Positions 5,301 to 6,505 of a DNA stretch of 6,505 bases are shown here, in pieces (position 1 is the first letter of the stretch; the number at the start of each line of letters is the position of its first letter). Under the pieces are notes generated by a model. That model worked only from the letters and a program-made list of their open reading frames with translations, was not told the origin of the DNA and ran no database searches. The DNA is from Nitriliruptorales bacterium (GTDB lineage Bacteria > Actinomycetota > Nitriliruptoria > Euzebyales > Egibacteraceae). The position numbers and the translations under genes were made by a program. The stretch spans positions 1 through 6,505 of the forward strand of contig SLNF01000093.1 in the NCBI GenBank assembly GCA_007133145.1, read 5' to 3'.

Positions 5301-6023
5301 ATGACGCGCGTGCACGAGGTCCTGTGGACCGGAGGCTGGGACTCGACCTTCCGGGTGGCCGACCTCCTGCTCACGCACGGGGCCGTCGTCCAGCCCATCT
5401 ACGTCCTCAACCCCGACCGGCGCAGCGCGATGGCCGAGGTCCGCACGATGCGCAGGATGCGGGCGCGGCTCGTCGCCCGCCTCGACGACCCCCGGGCCTT
5501 GCGCCCGCTGCGGATCCACGCCAAGGACGACTACCGCGCGCCGAAGCACGTCACGACGCGCTACGCGAGCCTGCGCAAGCGCACACGCACGGGTTCGCAG
5601 TACCTCTGGCTCGCCGCGGTCGCCGAGCACCACGGCTGGTCGGGCGTCGAGTTGTCGATGACGCGCGAGGACCCGCCCGGTGGGCTCCAGCGAGCCGTCT
5701 TCGCCCACCCCGGCACCGGCGACCCGACGCTGCGCGAGGACGACCACGCCCGCCTCTTCGCCTACTGGGGCCTGCCACTGCTGGGACTGACGAAGGCCGA
5801 GCTCGGCGGTCTGGCCCGGGCGCGGGGCTTCGCGGACGTCCTCCTGCTGCGGCAGTTCTGCTTCGATCCCGTCCTCGGCCGCGCCTGCGGGCGCTGTCAC
5901 CCCTGCCGCACCGCCCGCAGCGAGGGCACGACCGAGGGGGTGCGCTTCGCCTCCCCGCTCCTGCGGTGCGCGAGGCGGGTAGCCCGGAGCGCCGCCACGC
6001 GGCTGTCCCGCGGCGCCCCCTGA
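5301..6023 (+). CDS. QueC-like PP-loop ATPase with zinc-binding cysteines
   Basis: A 240-residue cytoplasmic protein of the adenine-nucleotide alpha-hydrolase (PP-loop) superfamily, related to 7-cyano-7-deazaguanine synthase QueC. The N-terminus carries the PP-loop as LWTGGWDSTF (8-17; Gly11, Gly12, Asp14, Ser15). Near the C-terminus, PLLGLTKAELGGLARARG (159-176) corresponds to the QueC segment before the zinc site. Cys187, Cys196, Cys199 and Cys202 then form the exact C-X8-C-X2-C-X2-C spacing of QueC zinc ligands. The middle differs: the QueC residues around the substrate (an Arg-Asn pair in the helix after the PP-loop domain, and a GYPDC-type segment) have no clear counterpart. Here the region reads TRTGSQYLWLA and ELSMTREDP. 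It probably adenylates a carboxylate or similar group, but the substrate is unknown. It follows the four-helix membrane gene by 6 bases with only a weak ribosome site, suggesting coupled translation. No QueD, QueE or FolE is in view. The superfamily call is firm; the function is not. Confidence 0.85.
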   Translation: MTRVHEVLWTGGWDSTFRVADLLLTHGAVVQPIYVLNPDRRSAMAEVRTMRRMRARLVARLDDPRALRPLRIHAKDDYRAPKHVTTRYASLRKRTRTGSQYLWLAAVAEHHGWSGVELSMTREDPPGGLQRAVFAHPGTGDPTLREDDHARLFAYWGLPLLGLTKAELGGLARARGFADVLLLRQFCFDPVLGRACGRCHPCRTARSEGTTEGVRFASPLLRCARRVARSAATRLSRGAP

Positions 6024-6034
6024 CCGGGGCGTCG
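6011..6034 (+). terminator. GC-rich hairpin over the stop codon of the QueC-like gene
   Basis: CGGCGCCCC (6011-6019) pairs with GGGGCGTCG (6026-6034) in nine base pairs, one of them G-U, around a 6-base loop that includes the TGA stop. No T-tract follows. It could act as a terminator or as a 3' stabilising hairpin for the two-gene transcript; the G-U pair becomes a mismatch on the other strand. Confidence 0.4.
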
Positions 6035-6059
6035 CAGGCCAGCGCAGCGGTGCCGAGGC

Positions 6060-6505
6060 TCAGCGGGGCTCGCTGGCGTCGCGGCCCTCCTCGCCGTCCC
6101 GGCCCCAGAGGTCGCGGTTGAGGGCCGGCTTGAGGTCGAGGATCGGGGTGCCGTCGACGGCCTCGAGCGGCCCGACGCGCAAGCGCTGGCCCTCGCACTC
6201 GAGCACTTCGACGGCATGCAGGCCGATGGGGTTGGGCCGGTGCGGTGAGCGCGTCGCGAAGACGCCGGTCAGCGGGTTGGCCTCATCCCCCCGGGGGTGG
6301 ACCTGGAGGGTGTCGCGGTCGGCGAGGTGCAGCCAGGTCAGGACGACGAGGACGTCGCCGACGGCGATGCCCTCGAGCCCCTCGGCGACCGCGGCATCGA
6401 GGTGGAGCCAGGCCTCGGGGGCGCCCTCGTCGCCCTGCGGCGGCGCGTCCTCGGGGTCGCGCAGCGCCGAGCGCACCGTGCCGATCGGCCGGAGCGCGTA
6501 GGGCG
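6060..6505 (-). CDS. trmO: tRNA (N6-threonylcarbamoyl-A37) methyltransferase TrmO, 5' end outside window
   Basis: SAM-dependent enzyme of the TrmO (TsaA/YaeB) beta-barrel family that methylates t6A37 in a subset of tRNAs to m6t6A, tuning decoding. The signature FATRSPHRPNPIGL lies at about 6219-6260 and the second conserved segment LDLKP at about 6126-6140. The frame stays open to the window edge. The visible upstream codons give PYALRPIGTVRSALRDP, the typical N-terminal strand of the family. The GTG at 6476 is therefore the valine of GTVRS and not the start; the true start is just outside the window. About 148 codons are visible, so the protein is close to the short, single-domain form and lacks the C-terminal extension of the E. 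coli enzyme (about 235 residues). The C-terminus is acidic and hydrophilic. It converges on the QueC-like gene with a 36-base gap. The family assignment is secure. Confidence 0.93.
   Translation of the reverse strand, partial: PYALRPIGTVRSALRDPEDAPPQGDEGAPEAWLHLDAAVAEGLEGIAVGDVLVVLTWLHLADRDTLQVHPRGDEANPLTGVFATRSPHRPNPIGLHAVEVLECEGQRLRVGPLEAVDGTPILDLKPALNRDLWGRDGEEGRDASEPR

Noticed and set aside
4908..6023. Interpreting the membrane protein plus QueC-like gene as an anti-phage system such as QatABCD or CBASS.
   Set aside because: No ATPase, nuclease, nucleotidyltransferase, effector, or ubiquitin-like partner is present. The neighbours are housekeeping genes, and nothing marks a mobile island.
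4865..6121. A 418-codon plus-strand frame starting at GTG 4865.
   Set aside because: It is arginine/alanine/proline-rich shadow sequence out of frame with both the membrane gene and the QueC-like gene, and it runs into trmO antisense.
6060..6476. Reading GTG 6476 as the trmO start.
   Set aside because: The frame continues upstream with the conserved YALRPIGTVRS segment to the window edge, so the GTG is an internal valine codon.

Overview
The window is chromosomal DNA with very high GC content. Third codon positions are almost all G or C, and TTG and GTG starts occur. At least one gene appears to be read from a leaderless transcript. Together these suggest a high-GC Actinomycetota. The class cannot be fixed from this window; an acidimicrobial or similar lineage is only a guess. 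Gene packing is tight: nine protein genes are visible, the largest intergenic space is about 140 bases, and no gene-free stretch exceeds 300 bases. I see no tRNA, rRNA, CRISPR array, insertion sequence or phage gene.

Layout, left to right. A plus-strand methylglyoxal synthase (mgsA, 27-500) converges, with a 4-base gap, on a minus-strand run read lemA (2433-1882), htpX (1879-953), yjbQ-family (906-505). lemA and htpX are separated by 2 bases and look translationally coupled. LemA and the HtpX-type M48 protease are a recurrent membrane pair. Diverging from lemA is an ABC1/AarF/UbiB-family atypical kinase (2508-3923). The two genes share a 74-base intergenic region whose -10 elements overlap on opposite strands. 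A perfect 14-base palindrome is centred on the kinase start codon.

The kinase converges on an AKR5-type aldo/keto reductase (4768-3947, minus). Diverging from that reductase is a two-gene plus-strand unit: a small protein with four membrane segments and no ordinary start codon (about 4908-5294), then a QueC-like PP-loop ATPase (5301-6023). This converges on a minus-strand trmO (tsaA/yaeB) gene, whose 5' end lies outside the window.

How the genes may work together. Most are housekeeping or stress functions: glycolytic overflow (mgsA), carbonyl reduction (the aldo/keto reductase, which may act on methylglyoxal), membrane quality control (lemA-htpX) and tRNA A37 modification (trmO). The least explained part is the four-helix membrane protein with the QueC-like protein. 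The latter keeps the nucleotide-binding loop and the exact C-X8-C-X2-C-X2-C zinc site of QueC but lacks the residues QueC uses for carboxydeazaguanine. Its substrate is probably different and unknown. No defence partners are visible, so I do not claim an anti-phage system.
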